Origin: Gemmatimonadota bacterium
Lineage (GTDB): Bacteria > Gemmatimonadota > Gemmatimonadetes > Gemmatimonadales > GWC2-71-9
Direction: 5' to 3'
DNA: 39,642 nt
Assembly: GCA_003223415.1 (NCBI GenBank)
Contig: QHUY01000016.1
Span: 1 to 39,642 of the forward strand
The notes beneath the pieces are model-generated. The model was not told the origin of the DNA. It did not search any database and saw nothing but the letters and a program-made list of their open reading frames with translations. The stretch's first letter is position 1. Every line of letters begins with the position of its first letter. Below are positions 15,399 to 23,619 of this stretch, piece by piece. Both the position numbers and the translations under genes were made by a program.

Positions 15399-17372
15399 TC
15401 AGGGCGTCGCTTCCTGCTTCGGCTCCAATCTCAAAATCCACAGTCCCGAATTGATATCCGGCACGAGAATGTTGCCGTCGCGCACCACCGCCCCCCAGGC
15501 GAACGGCGTATGCGGCCGGTGCCCGGTCGAGTCGGCCGTGAGAATCCAGCTGATCTCGCGGCCCTGCCGCAGTAGGTCGCCTTTCAGCTCGCCGGACACG
15601 TCGAGCACGCGCGCCCCGCCCTGGTAGTTGCCGAGGTAGAGCGTATCGCCCACGACCCAGACGTTGTGGACGCCGCCGTCGGTCGGCTCGTACCAGGCGA
15701 CCTCCGTAGGGTGCGCGATGTCCGACACGTCGATCACGTGCATGCGGCCGAAGGTGAGGTTGTTGCCGTCCACCAGCCCCTTGTAGGGCCGCGCGGCGTA
15801 GACCTCGTCCCCGACGAACACGTATTTCCCTTCTCGCCAGGCGGTGTGCGTCCCCCGTACGAATCCGGGGCCCCAGAGCTGCTCCACACGCGCGTACGTG
15901 GCGTTCAGATCGTACTTGTATTGCGACACGAGCTGCGGGCTCTCCGGGCTGCCGCCCTTCATCCCGTTGCCCACGTCGAGGATGATCAGCCCGTCGTTCC
16001 AGTAAGCGAGGTAGGCGAGCCCGTCCTTCACCATGATGTCGTGGAGATAGCGGCCGGCCTCGGTCTGCTCGGCCTGCCAGCGTGCGACTTCCTTCGGGTG
16101 GGAGGGGTCGCGGATGTCGATCACCCGCATCGAGCCGGTGGCGTCGTCGGTGATGTAGGCGTGGCCCTGGTAGACGTAGGAGCTGTGCACCCCACCCGAG
16201 ACGGTCTCCGTGTATTCGGCGATCGGCTTGGGGTGGCACGCGTCGCTCGCGTCGAAGACGACGATGCCGTTCTTCCGGTCCGAGGCGCCCTCGCGGGAGA
16301 AGACGCCGTACTTGCCGTCCTCCGTCGTCATCACGTCGTTGACGATGCGCGCGTTGGTGAGCATCGAGTCCACGATCTTCGGCGCCGCCCAGTCGCTGAC
16401 GTCGATGGCGTACACCCGGTCGGCGATGGTCGTGAGATAGGCACACTTGCCGGAGGGGTGCATCCACACCTCGGCGGTGCTGAACTTGATCGGTAGATGC
16501 GCGCGCACCTCGATCCCGCGGGTCACGCGGCGCTGCTCCACCCGCACCACCGCGTCCGAGGAGCGGGCGCCCACCGACGCGGTCACCGTGTAGCTGCCGG
16601 GGACCTCGGCCACGAACGCGCCCTGCGGGTCGATCTCGGCCACGCCCGAGCCCGCGGCGAGCGACCACTGCACGGCCACATCGCGTACCGGCTTGCCCGC
16701 CGCGTCCTTGGCTTGGGCCGCGAACCGCACCACGTCCCCGGTCCGCACGCTGGTGGCCGCCGGCTCGACCGCCAGCTTGGCGATCGTGTTCGCTACCACC
16801 TGTATGGCGAGAGTCGCGGTCGCAGGACCAGCCGTCGCGGTGACGTTTGCCCGCCCAGGTGCCACGGCGTGCACCGCGCCGTCTGGCGTCACGGCGGCGA
16901 CACGGAGGTTGCTCGAGGCGAACGTCACCGGGTCGTGGCGCACGTCATCGTGCTTGGAGTAAGCGGTGCCGAGGAGCGTGAGATGGGTGCCGACCACGAG
17001 CTTCGCCGGCGCCGGCGTGACGGCCACGCGAGCCGGGGGCTCCGGCAAGACGGTGATCACCACCTCGGTCATCTTCTGCCCGTTTTGTCCTAGGACGAGG
17101 CCGACGGCGTACACCCGCACGTGGCCGCTGTAGCCGCCCGTGACCAGCCCGGTCGAATCAACGCTGCCTTCAGTACCTCCGGCGAACCACGCCACTTTAG
17201 AACCGGGCACCTGCTTGCCGGCGGAATCGAGCGCCTGGCCGGTGAGCCGGACGGTCTGGCCCACCTGGATCTCGGCCGTCGCCGGCGTCACGACCACCTT
17301 GGCGATCGGAAATGGGGCCTGCGCGGGCGCCGCCGGCTGCTGCAGCAACGCGAGCATGAGGCTAAGATGCAT
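15399..17372 (-). CDS. Secreted Ig-like (BIG2) and LVIVD-repeat protein, downstream paralogue
   Basis: 657 residues. A short signal peptide is followed by three bacterial Ig-like domains (about 24-110, 112-195, 197-282; recurring IAKVVVTPATAEIQVGQTV-like openings). A seven-bladed-type propeller of LVIVD units follows (about 290-650): VYAIDVSDWAAPKIVDSM, MRVIDIRDPSHPKEVARW, MHVIDVSDIAHPTEVAWY, ARVLDVSGELKG. LVIVD proteins are extracellular or periplasmic; their ligands are mostly unknown. ATG at 17372 with AAGGAG upstream, overlapping the end of its paralogue, so the pair is co-translated. It aligns with that gene along its whole length, so it is a tandem duplicate. Confidence 0.85.
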   Translation of the reverse strand: MHLSLMLALLQQPAAPAQAPFPIAKVVVTPATAEIQVGQTVRLTGQALDSAGKQVPGSKVAWFAGGTEGSVDSTGLVTGGYSGHVRVYAVGLVLGQNGQKMTEVVITVLPEPPARVAVTPAPAKLVVGTHLTLLGTAYSKHDDVRHDPVTFASSNLRVAAVTPDGAVHAVAPGRANVTATAGPATATLAIQVVANTIAKLAVEPAATSVRTGDVVRFAAQAKDAAGKPVRDVAVQWSLAAGSGVAEIDPQGAFVAEVPGSYTVTASVGARSSDAVVRVEQRRVTRGIEVRAHLPIKFSTAEVWMHPSGKCAYLTTIADRVYAIDVSDWAAPKIVDSMLTNARIVNDVMTTEDGKYGVFSREGASDRKNGIVVFDASDACHPKPIAEYTETVSGGVHSSYVYQGHAYITDDATGSMRVIDIRDPSHPKEVARWQAEQTEAGRYLHDIMVKDGLAYLAYWNDGLIILDVGNGMKGGSPESPQLVSQYKYDLNATYARVEQLWGPGFVRGTHTAWREGKYVFVGDEVYAARPYKGLVDGNNLTFGRMHVIDVSDIAHPTEVAWYEPTDGGVHNVWVVGDTLYLGNYQGGARVLDVSGELKGDLLRQGREISWILTADSTGHRPHTPFAWGAVVRDGNILVPDINSGLWILRLEPKQEATP

Positions 17373-17381
17373 GCGAACTCC

Positions 17382-19406
17382 TTATGGTAGAACGACTTGC
17401 GTTGGCTCCACCTTCACGATCCAGAGCCCGCTATTGATGTCCGGCACATAGATCAGGCCGTCGCGGTAAATGGCGCCCCAGGCATTGGCTGTGTTCGGGA
17501 CGTTGCCTTGGGCGTCGCCGGTATGCACGTGAGCGTACTCGCGGCCCTGCGCGAGGAGGTCGCCCTTCAGCTCGCCCGCGATGTCGAGCACTCGGAGGCC
17601 CCCCTGGTAGTCGCCCAGGTAGAGTGTGTCGCCCGCGACCCAGACGTTGTGCACGCCGCCATCGGTCGGCTCATACCAGGCGACCTCGTGCGGCTTCGTG
17701 AGATCGGAGATGTCGATGACGTGCAGTCGGCCGTAGGCGCGCCCCAGCCCGATGACGCCCGGGCCGCCGCCCTGCTGGCGCGCCGGGAAGACCTCGTCAC
17801 CGACGAAGACGTACCGGCCGTGGCGCCACGAGGTGTGGGTGCCGCGGATGAAGCCTGGACCCCCGGCCAGCTCCACCTTCTTGTAGAGGGCGTTTAGGTC
17901 GTACTTGAACTGCACGACGAGCTGTGGGTTCTCTGGAGTACCGCCTTTCATCCCGTTGCCGACGTCAAGGATGACGAGTCCGTCGTTCCAGTAGGAAAGG
18001 GTTGCCAGGCCGTCCCGGATATCGATGTCGTGCAGGGTGCGGCCGGCGTCCGGCCGCTCGACCTGCCAGCGCGCCACCTGCTTGGGGTGGTAGGGGTCGC
18101 GGATGTCGATCACCCGCATCGAGCCGGTGGCGTCGTCCGTGAGGTAGATGTAGCCGTGGTAGACGTAGGTGCTGTGAACGCCACCCGTCACCGTTTCGGT
18201 GAACTCCGCGATCGGCTTGGGATGCGCCGGGTCCTCGAACGAGAGGATCACGATGCCGTTCTTGCGCGTGGAGGCGCCTTCGCGCGTCATCACACCGAAC
18301 TTACCGTCCTCGGTGGTCATCACGTCGTTCACGATGCGGGCATCGACCACCACGGAATCCGTGATGATCGGTTTCGCCGGATCGGCGACGTCGATCGCAT
18401 AGATCCGGTCGCCGATGGTGGAGATGTAGGCGTGCTTCCCGTCGGGGTGCAGCCACAGCTCGGCGGCCTCGAAGCCCTTGAGCGGCAGCCGGCCCACGAT
18501 GGTCACGGGTCGCGTGATGTTCCGCGCCGAGACCAGCACAAATGCCTCGGCGCTGCGGGCGCCGAGCGCGGCGACGACCCGATAGGTGCCGGGCTGATCG
18601 GCGACGAACACCCCGTCGCCGTCGACCGTGGCGTAGCCTTGGCCCACCGGAGCGACGGCCCACTCGGGCCGCGCGTCGGCGACCGCGCGGCGCGCGGCGT
18701 CGGTCGCCGCGAAGCGGAAGCGCACGACGTCGCCGGTGCGCACCGCGGTATCGGCGGGCCCGAGCATGACGCGAGACACCGGGTTCGGCACGACGGTCAC
18801 GCTCCAGCTCTCGACCGCGCTCCCTGCTGAGGCCGAGACGGTAGTGGTGCCGGTCGTCCGGGCGCTCAGGCGGCCGAAGGCGTTCACCTCGACTACGGCG
18901 GGCCGGCTCGACTTCCAGGCCACCACGTCGTAGCGCCGGTCGTCGTTGGCGGCGTAGGGAGCCGCCTCGAGCACGAGCGACGTAGCGGCCAGCAGCCGCG
19001 CTGGCCTGGGTGTCACGACGACTCGCGCAGCGGGCAACGGGAGCACAGTGACGTGGGCGAAGCCGATGGTAGGCTTCACCGCGCGGTCCTGGACCGAGGC
19101 GATCGCGGCGACGTTTAGCGTGCCGGTGGCGCCGGCGCTCACGAGACCCGTCGAATCCACCTTCCCCTCGAATCGGCCCCCACTCGTGAACCAGCGAATG
19201 ACGACGTCGTCCATCACCTTGCCGGCGGAGTCGTAGGCGACCGCCGCGAGACGCAGCGTGTCGCCGACCTTGAGCGCGAACTCGGCCGGGCGCACGGCGA
19301 CGCGGGCGATGGGCTGGGGGAGTGTGGGAGCGGGGGGGGCCGCAGGCGCGGGCTGCTGCGCCGACACTCGGAGTGCGGCGAGCGCGAACAGAAAATACGC
19401 AGTCAT
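17382..19406 (-). CDS. Secreted Ig-like (BIG2) and LVIVD-repeat protein, upstream paralogue
   Basis: 674 residues. Signal peptide MTAYFLFALAALRVSAQ, a Pro/Ala-rich linker, three Ig-like domains and a C-terminal LVIVD propeller: IYAIDVADPAKPIITDSV, MRVIDIRDPYHPKQVARW, LHVIDISDLTKPHEVAWY, LRVLDIAGELKG. Long identical stretches with the next gene (ARIVNDVMTTEDGK, YEPTDGGVHNVWV, DINSGLWI) show recent duplication with most change in the Ig domains. The ATG at 19406 begins a proper signal peptide; the frame is open 39 codons further but without signal-like sequence. Probable surface or periplasmic adhesion/binding role, by domain type only. Confidence 0.85.
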   Translation of the reverse strand: MTAYFLFALAALRVSAQQPAPAAPPAPTLPQPIARVAVRPAEFALKVGDTLRLAAVAYDSAGKVMDDVVIRWFTSGGRFEGKVDSTGLVSAGATGTLNVAAIASVQDRAVKPTIGFAHVTVLPLPAARVVVTPRPARLLAATSLVLEAAPYAANDDRRYDVVAWKSSRPAVVEVNAFGRLSARTTGTTTVSASAGSAVESWSVTVVPNPVSRVMLGPADTAVRTGDVVRFRFAATDAARRAVADARPEWAVAPVGQGYATVDGDGVFVADQPGTYRVVAALGARSAEAFVLVSARNITRPVTIVGRLPLKGFEAAELWLHPDGKHAYISTIGDRIYAIDVADPAKPIITDSVVVDARIVNDVMTTEDGKFGVMTREGASTRKNGIVILSFEDPAHPKPIAEFTETVTGGVHSTYVYHGYIYLTDDATGSMRVIDIRDPYHPKQVARWQVERPDAGRTLHDIDIRDGLATLSYWNDGLVILDVGNGMKGGTPENPQLVVQFKYDLNALYKKVELAGGPGFIRGTHTSWRHGRYVFVGDEVFPARQQGGGPGVIGLGRAYGRLHVIDISDLTKPHEVAWYEPTDGGVHNVWVAGDTLYLGDYQGGLRVLDIAGELKGDLLAQGREYAHVHTGDAQGNVPNTANAWGAIYRDGLIYVPDINSGLWIVKVEPTQVVLP

Positions 19407-19602
19407 TCCGGGTCCTAGGGCAGAAGACGGCTTCCGGACTTCCTGGCGGCAAGAGAGGTTACCGGCCTGGGCCGCAGGGCGGAAGTGGGCGCCAATACTG
19501 GAACAGTCCGGCGCTGACTTCATGCTGTCATGATAATGTCGTTATGCCGGAAATCGTGTTGCGGTCGCGCCGCAAGCACTGCATTCCCGAACGGTTACAC
19601 TA
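19407..19602. other. Intergenic region upstream of the LVIVD pair
   Basis: No gene seen. TATCAT/CATTAT sequences near 19,530 could be the -10 of the minus-strand pair, but no convincing -35 is visible. Confidence 0.35.
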
Positions 19603-19631
19603 TTGACAGGATTTGGGCCGAATCGTAGCTT
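19603..19631 (+). promoter_or_regulatory. Promoter of the cold-shock gene
   Basis: Consensus TTGACA (19,603-19,608), a 17-base spacer and TAGCTT (19,626-19,631). It predicts a leader of about 150 bases, long as in cspA-type mRNAs. Confidence 0.6.
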
Positions 19632-19680
19632 TTGCGCCGGTTCAAGCAATACGTGGCACCGTCATCGGTTTGTCTGCGCT

Positions 19681-19713
19681 CCGCGAGGACCACTTGTCTC
19701 GCGGTTTTTGTTT
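19681..19713 (+). terminator. Intrinsic terminator inside the cold-shock leader
   Basis: CCGCGAG (19,681-19,687) and CTCGCGG (19,698-19,704) form a 7-bp stem around a 10-base loop, followed directly by TTTTTGTTT. It lies between the TTGACA promoter and the csp start codon, so it would either attenuate csp or end a short RNA of about 75 bases. Confidence 0.6.
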
Positions 19714-19789
19714 GGACCCGTCCCTGGTCGCGGTGATCAGGGTCGCTCTCATCCGGGGCAGGGCCCCTCAGTGCAGAGGTCTTAACGGT

Positions 19790-19990
19790 ATGGCAAAGGG
19801 TAAGGTGAAGTGGTTTAACGACGCGAAGGGCTTTGGCTTTATCGCGCAGGAGTCGGGTCCGGATGTGTTCGTCCACTTCACGGCGATCCAGGCCGAGGGC
19901 TTCCGCAGCCTCGCCGAGGGCGACAACGTGGAGTTCGAGGTCGCGCAGGGGCCGAAGGGTTTGCAGGCGCAGAACGTCCGCAAGGTCTGA
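19790..19990 (+). CDS. Cold-shock protein
   Basis: 66 residues, a single cold-shock domain: [20 protein letters not shown] with RNP1 (KGFGFI) and VFVHFTAIQ with RNP2. It binds single-stranded RNA and acts as an RNA chaperone, in the cold or constitutively. ATG at 19790; the Shine-Dalgarno-like GAGGT is about 10 bases upstream. The frame is open back to 19613, but the upstream part is leader. Followed by a strong terminator. The long leader with its own terminator suggests control at the RNA level. Confidence 0.95.
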   Translation: MAKGKVKWFNDAKGFGFIAQESGPDVFVHFTAIQAEGFRSLAEGDNVEFEVAQGPKGLQAQNVRKV

Positions 19991-20011
19991 ACGGCCGCTT
20001 CCACCGCAGCT

Positions 20012-20045
20012 GAAACGGGCCCGGGGTTTGCCCCGGGCCCGTTTC
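20012..20045 (+). terminator. Terminator of the cold-shock gene, 15-bp stem
   Basis: GAAACGGGCCCGGGG and CCCCGGGCCCGTTTC form a perfect 15-bp stem around TTTG, starting 22 bases after the csp stop. It is followed by ATTTCG, a weak T tract. Probably works in both directions. Confidence 0.8.
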
Positions 20046-20069
20046 ATTTCGTGGCGAGCGGCGACGCCC

Positions 20070-20075
20070 TATATT
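20070..20075 (+). promoter_or_regulatory. -10 box TATATT, leaderless start
   Basis: TATATT, seven bases (GGGGGCG), then the ATG at 20083. No Shine-Dalgarno sequence between. Confidence 0.55.
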
Positions 20076-20082
20076 GGGGGCG

Positions 20083-20658
20083 ATGGTGCTCCGCCGCCGC
20101 TATCTCCTTGTCACCGTGGCCTTGCCCGCCGCCCTCGCGGCGCAGGTCGCCCGACCAGGGGCGCCCCCCACAGCCCCCCCCCGCCACCCCCCTCCCGCAT
20201 CCCCGTCCTACCGGGGATTCGCGCCGGGTGGCGCGTATCGGGAGTTCGCCACCCGGGCGCGGGCGTTGACCCGGCAGGGCGCCGATCCGATGGTGTGCAA
20301 CACCTCGCGTAACACGGCTCAGCTCATGGAGTGCGGCGTCGTCATCCGCGATCCGACCGACAGCGCGTCGTTCTATCTCAGCGCCTATGTGCTCGAGGGG
20401 AAGGTCGCGATGATCTCGTTTGGGGACTCCGGCGGGGTGCAGCTCGTCGATCGGCTCAAGGCCGATCTGACGGCCCGGTTTGGCCGCCCGCACGCCGCCA
20501 AGAACGGCACTTGGCAGTGGAACTACCGAGGGGGAGGGGGCGCCCAGACGGTGCGCTTCAACTGGCGGGGCCGCGGGTCGGCCCGCTGGATCTTCATCAC
20601 GCTCTGGGACAAGCGCGTGATGGACGGCATCGCGCGGTACGTGGGTCGAAAACCGTAG
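20083..20658 (+). CDS. Secreted protein, unknown function
   Basis: 191 residues. Signal peptide MVLRRRYLLVTVALPAALAA, a Pro-rich linker (about 27-42, C runs in the DNA), then a compact domain with two cysteines (MVCNTSRNTAQLMECGVVIR) and a beta-rich end (GTWQWNYRGGGGAQTVRFNW; RWIFITLWDKRVMDGIARYV). Periplasmic or surface. I do not recognise the family. The ATG at 20083 is preferred over the TTG at 20074 because that TTG lies inside the TATATT box. Confidence 0.72.
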   Translation: MVLRRRYLLVTVALPAALAAQVARPGAPPTAPPRHPPPASPSYRGFAPGGAYREFATRARALTRQGADPMVCNTSRNTAQLMECGVVIRDPTDSASFYLSAYVLEGKVAMISFGDSGGVQLVDRLKADLTARFGRPHAAKNGTWQWNYRGGGGAQTVRFNWRGRGSARWIFITLWDKRVMDGIARYVGRKP

Positions 20659-20704
20659 CCCCCAGCCAACAGCCGTCCGCCATCAGCCATCCCCCCCCAT
20701 CGCC

Positions 20705-21649
20705 TTAGCGGCCGGCGGCGATGAGGCGGTCGGCGAGGCGGCGGACACCCGGGGCTCCAGCGACCTGCTCGACCCAGCGCGGCGGGATGCCGGCTTCGCC
20801 GTCGCGGGCCCCCAGCAGCGCCCCGGCAAGCGCCGCGTTGGTGTCGGTGTCCCCGCCCGCCTGGACGAGGAAGACGAGGGCGTCTTCGAGGGTCCGCTCG
20901 TGGGTCGCGAACCAGAAGGCGATCTCCACACAGTGGACGACGTATCCCGACTCGCCGGCGACGCTGATCGGCAGGTCGGCTTGCTGCTCGCGGAGCACGC
21001 GGTGAATCGCCTGCACGAGCACACGGGGCGCCTTGTCACCGATACGATGGAGGACCTCGTCCACGAAGTAGATATTGCCGTGGAGCAGCTCCCGCACGGC
21101 GAGGTTCACCGCGGCCGCCCCCCAGAGACAGCGCTCGTCCGCGTGGGTGATGGCGGCTTGTTGGGTGGAGACGCGCATCAGCTTGTCGACGTTGTCGTGG
21201 AAGCGCAGCGCCACCGGCAGGCAGCGCATCACGCTGCCGTTGCCCGCGGCACGACGCGGCCCCAGCTCGGCGAACACGCGCCGCCCCGCCTCGAAGGGCT
21301 CCACGCCGCGATCGATCAGCCGCAGCGCCGCGCGGGTGGTGCCGCCGGCCCCACGCCCGTCCAGCTTCAGCCACTTCGCCCAGCGCGCCGCGACGTCCTG
21401 GACGTCGAAATCCCCCCGCTCGACCAGGGATTCCGCCAGGAGGAGGGTCAGCGCTGCGTCGTCGTCGTACGGGGAGCCTTTGGGAGGTGGCGCGGGATCC
21501 CACACGCCATTGGGGAAGGCGGCGCGGATGGCCTCGGGCGTGCCCAGGTGCTCGGTCGGGACCCCGAGCTGGTTACCGGCGACGAGCCCGAGCAGCGCAC
21601 CCCGGGCGCGCGTCAGGAGCTGAGGGTCGGAGGCGGTGCCGCCGCTCAT
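20705..21649 (-). CDS. ADP-ribosylglycohydrolase (DraG/ARH family)
   Basis: 314 residues, soluble. Family blocks are present: ARGALLGLVAGNQLGVPTEH, the metal-binding SPYDDDAALTLLLAE with D62-D64, GNGSVMRCLPVAL, and the C-terminal QAGGDTDTNAALAGALLG with DTDT at 267-270. These ligate two magnesium or manganese ions in DraG-type enzymes, which remove ADP-ribose from proteins or from small molecules. Target unknown; no nitrogenase or ADP-ribosyltransferase gene is in the window. The ATG at 21649 has a TAGCTT box eight bases upstream and no Shine-Dalgarno sequence; upstream open frame is not conserved. Confidence 0.9.
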   Translation of the reverse strand: MSGGTASDPQLLTRARGALLGLVAGNQLGVPTEHLGTPEAIRAAFPNGVWDPAPPPKGSPYDDDAALTLLLAESLVERGDFDVQDVAARWAKWLKLDGRGAGGTTRAALRLIDRGVEPFEAGRRVFAELGPRRAAGNGSVMRCLPVALRFHDNVDKLMRVSTQQAAITHADERCLWGAAAVNLAVRELLHGNIYFVDEVLHRIGDKAPRVLVQAIHRVLREQQADLPISVAGESGYVVHCVEIAFWFATHERTLEDALVFLVQAGGDTDTNAALAGALLGARDGEAGIPPRWVEQVAGAPGVRRLADRLIAAGR

Positions 21650-21657
21650 CGGCCCGA

Positions 21658-21663
21658 AAGCTA
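21658..21663 (-). promoter_or_regulatory. -10-like TAGCTT, leaderless start
   Basis: TAGCTT on the minus strand, eight bases (TCGGGCCG), then the ATG at 21649. It lies in the 53-base divergent gap with the next promoter. Confidence 0.45.
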
Positions 21664-21690
21664 GTCTCCGGCTTCCCCCCCGAACAGGGT

Positions 21691-21696
21691 TAACTT
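21691..21696 (+). promoter_or_regulatory. -10-like TAACTT, leaderless start
   Basis: TAACTT, six bases (CAGGCC), then the ATG at 21703. No Shine-Dalgarno sequence. Confidence 0.5.
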
Positions 21697-21702
21697 CAGG
21701 CC

Positions 21703-22572
21703 ATGCCGCTCGTTCGCGTCGGGATCGGCGTTGTCGTGGCCTACCTGTTGCTGGTCCTACTCGCCTGGGTTTTCCAGGAACGCGTCGCGTTCCCCGCTCC
21801 CCGCGGCGCACCACCCGACCCAAAACGGGTCGGCTTCGCCGCCGGCGAGCGGATCGAGCTGGTCACAGCCGAGCGGACGAAACTAGTGGGGTGGTATCTG
21901 CCGCCCCGCACGCCACCCGTTGGCCCGGCGCGCTTCCCCGGCCTGCTTTGGTTCTACGGCAACGGCGAAACCATCGCCGCGATCTGGCCGGTGCTGCGGG
22001 ACTTTCAGCCGCCCACCGCGGCGCTGCTGGTGGTGGACTATCCCGGCTACGGTGGCAGCGAGGGCCGCCCCACCGAACCGAGGCTGTACGAGGCGGCGGA
22101 CCTCGCATACGCGGCGCTGCGCGGGCGGCCCGGCGTGGACCCGGCCCGAATCTTCATCTACGGTCGCTCGCTTGGTAGCGCCGTGGCCACCCGCACGGCC
22201 GCGACCCACCCCGCTGCCGGCCTGATCCTCGAATCGCCGTTCACCACCGCGGCCGCGATGACCCGCGAGCATTACGCCCTGCTGCCGCGGTTCATCCTCC
22301 GGCTCCGACTGGACAACCTGGACACCATCCGGCAGGTGCACTGCCCGGTGCTGGTCTTCCACGGCACCGACGATCGCCTGGTGCCCAGCGCGATGGGCAT
22401 GCAGGTCGCGGCTGCCGCCCCGGGGCCCACCGAGGTAGTCCTCATCCAGGGCGCCGGGCACAACGATACGTACGATCGGGGGGACGCGAGCTACCGGAAT
22501 AAGCTGGCGGAGTTCGTGGGAGGCGTGCGCGGTGAGCGGTACGCGGTGCGCCAACACCGCACGCCGGGTTAG
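21703..22572 (+). CDS. Alpha/beta hydrolase, membrane-anchored (ABHD13/BEM46-like)
   Basis: 289 residues. An N-terminal membrane helix (about 5-24) followed by an alpha/beta hydrolase fold: oxyanion-type GLLWFYGNGET, nucleophile S156 in GRSLGS, acid D223/D224 in HGTDDRLVP and H253 in GAGHND. This order and the YGNGE and GRSLGS motifs fit the BEM46/ABHD13 group of serine hydrolases or acyl thioesterase-like enzymes; substrate unknown. Divergent from the ADP-ribosylglycohydrolase across 53 bases. The stop is interlocked with the convergent gene (TTAG). Confidence 0.85.
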   Translation: MPLVRVGIGVVVAYLLLVLLAWVFQERVAFPAPRGAPPDPKRVGFAAGERIELVTAERTKLVGWYLPPRTPPVGPARFPGLLWFYGNGETIAAIWPVLRDFQPPTAALLVVDYPGYGGSEGRPTEPRLYEAADLAYAALRGRPGVDPARIFIYGRSLGSAVATRTAATHPAAGLILESPFTTAAAMTREHYALLPRFILRLRLDNLDTIRQVHCPVLVFHGTDDRLVPSAMGMQVAAAAPGPTEVVLIQGAGHNDTYDRGDASYRNKLAEFVGGVRGERYAVRQHRTPG

Positions 22573-23411
22573 ATCACCGTCACCGGCTTAAGCCGGTCGC
22601 GCTCGGCCTCGAAGCGCCGCTCGGCCTCATCGAGGGTGCGCCGCACCTCCGGGGCGTCGGGATCGGGGAACTTGGAGCTCGAGGCCACCCGCCCGGTGAG
22701 CCGTCGGACCGCGATCAGGGCGCGCGTCACCTCGCAGCGGTCCAGGTCGGGATCAGTATGGCCGGTCACCAGCAGCTCCTCGAACAACGGCAGGGCTGCC
22801 GCATCTCCCAGCACGAGCAGCGATTCGAGGATCTTGGGGCCGAGGAAGCGGCGCCGCAGCTGATCGCGGCGGATGCGCTCGAACACGTCGATCAAATCGG
22901 CGGTGCGGCCGGGGTAGTAGCGGGCCGCTTCAACGGCTGCCGCGACGAAGGCGTGGTGCGCCTCGGGCCGGCGCAGATACTTCGCGAACAGGCCCCACGC
23001 CCCGGGCGGATGCCGTTCGGCCAGCGCCAGGAACGCGAAGTAGCGCCGGCCCAGCGGCGCGCTGGTGTCGGCGATGACCGTGCGCAGCCCGGCCACGCCC
23101 CAGCGCGCGCCCACCAGCGCGGCGGCGGCGGCGTGCTGCCAGCGCTCGAGCTCCGGCACGCGGAACGTGACCACGTGTGAGTCGACGAACGCACGGCAGC
23201 GCTCCAGCACCGCGAGCAGGCGCTGATCCACTTCGGCGAGCACCGGCTCGAGCGCCTCGGTGTTGGCCCGGCGGGCCAGGGCGAGCGCCTCCCAGCCCAG
23301 CTGCTGCAAGTCCTGCGCGATCCATTCGGCTTCGAACGCCGCCGCGTCCCGCGCGGCGAGCAGCCGCTCGAGGGCCGCTGAAAAGCCGCAGAGTCGCCAC
23401 CGCGCTTCCAT
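22569..23411 (-). CDS. Unknown helical-repeat-like protein
   Basis: 280 residues, starting MEARWRLCGFSAALERLLAA; rich in Ala, Leu and Arg and helical throughout (WQHAAAAALVGARWGVAGLR, FLGPKILESLLVLGDAAALP, RALIAVRRLTGRVASSSKF). The pattern recalls HEAT-like helical repeats, but no repeat profile is clear enough to name. No signal peptide. The ATG at 23411 follows TATGTT by six bases. Its end overlaps the hydrolase gene end to end. Function unknown. Confidence 0.68.
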   Translation of the reverse strand: MEARWRLCGFSAALERLLAARDAAAFEAEWIAQDLQQLGWEALALARRANTEALEPVLAEVDQRLLAVLERCRAFVDSHVVTFRVPELERWQHAAAAALVGARWGVAGLRTVIADTSAPLGRRYFAFLALAERHPPGAWGLFAKYLRRPEAHHAFVAAAVEAARYYPGRTADLIDVFERIRRDQLRRRFLGPKILESLLVLGDAAALPLFEELLVTGHTDPDLDRCEVTRALIAVRRLTGRVASSSKFPDPDAPEVRRTLDEAERRFEAERDRLKPVTVI

Positions 23412-23417
23412 GACGCC

Positions 23418-23423
23418 AACATA
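23418..23423 (-). promoter_or_regulatory. -10-like TATGTT, leaderless start
   Basis: TATGTT on the minus strand, six bases (GGCGTC), then the ATG at 23411. Confidence 0.5.
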
Positions 23424-23467
23424 CCCCGCGCGCGCCGGGTCGGAAGAGGCGCTCGCCCGCGGCGCCG

Positions 23468-23511
23468 TTGTCCACACGGTCTGGAAAAGCCGGTGCAAAA
23501 CCCGTGGATAA
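23468..23511. promoter_or_regulatory. Two DnaA-box-like sites in opposite orientation
   Basis: TTGTCCACA (23,468-23,476) and, on the minus strand, TTATCCACG (23,511-23,503). Each differs by one base from TTATCCACA. They lie upstream of the binding-protein/chemoreceptor pair. Chance occurrence is possible. Confidence 0.3.
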
Positions 23512-23619
23512 ATGCTTGCCACGACGTTGCGCTCCGCCCGGTCGCCGCTTAACCTTGCCGCGCGACCGCAACCCGGCGTTTCCGTTCACGTTTCCACCTA
23601 GCAGGAAGGGGGGGGAGTT

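Noticed and set aside
19632-19680. tRNA-like segment in the csp leader
   Set aside because: GGTTCAAG recalls a T-loop, but no cloverleaf or acceptor stem forms.
20660-20700. CAGCCAACAGCC / CATCAGCCAT repeat-like stretch
   Set aside because: Too short and degenerate to call an array; noted only as resembling the other short-period repeats.
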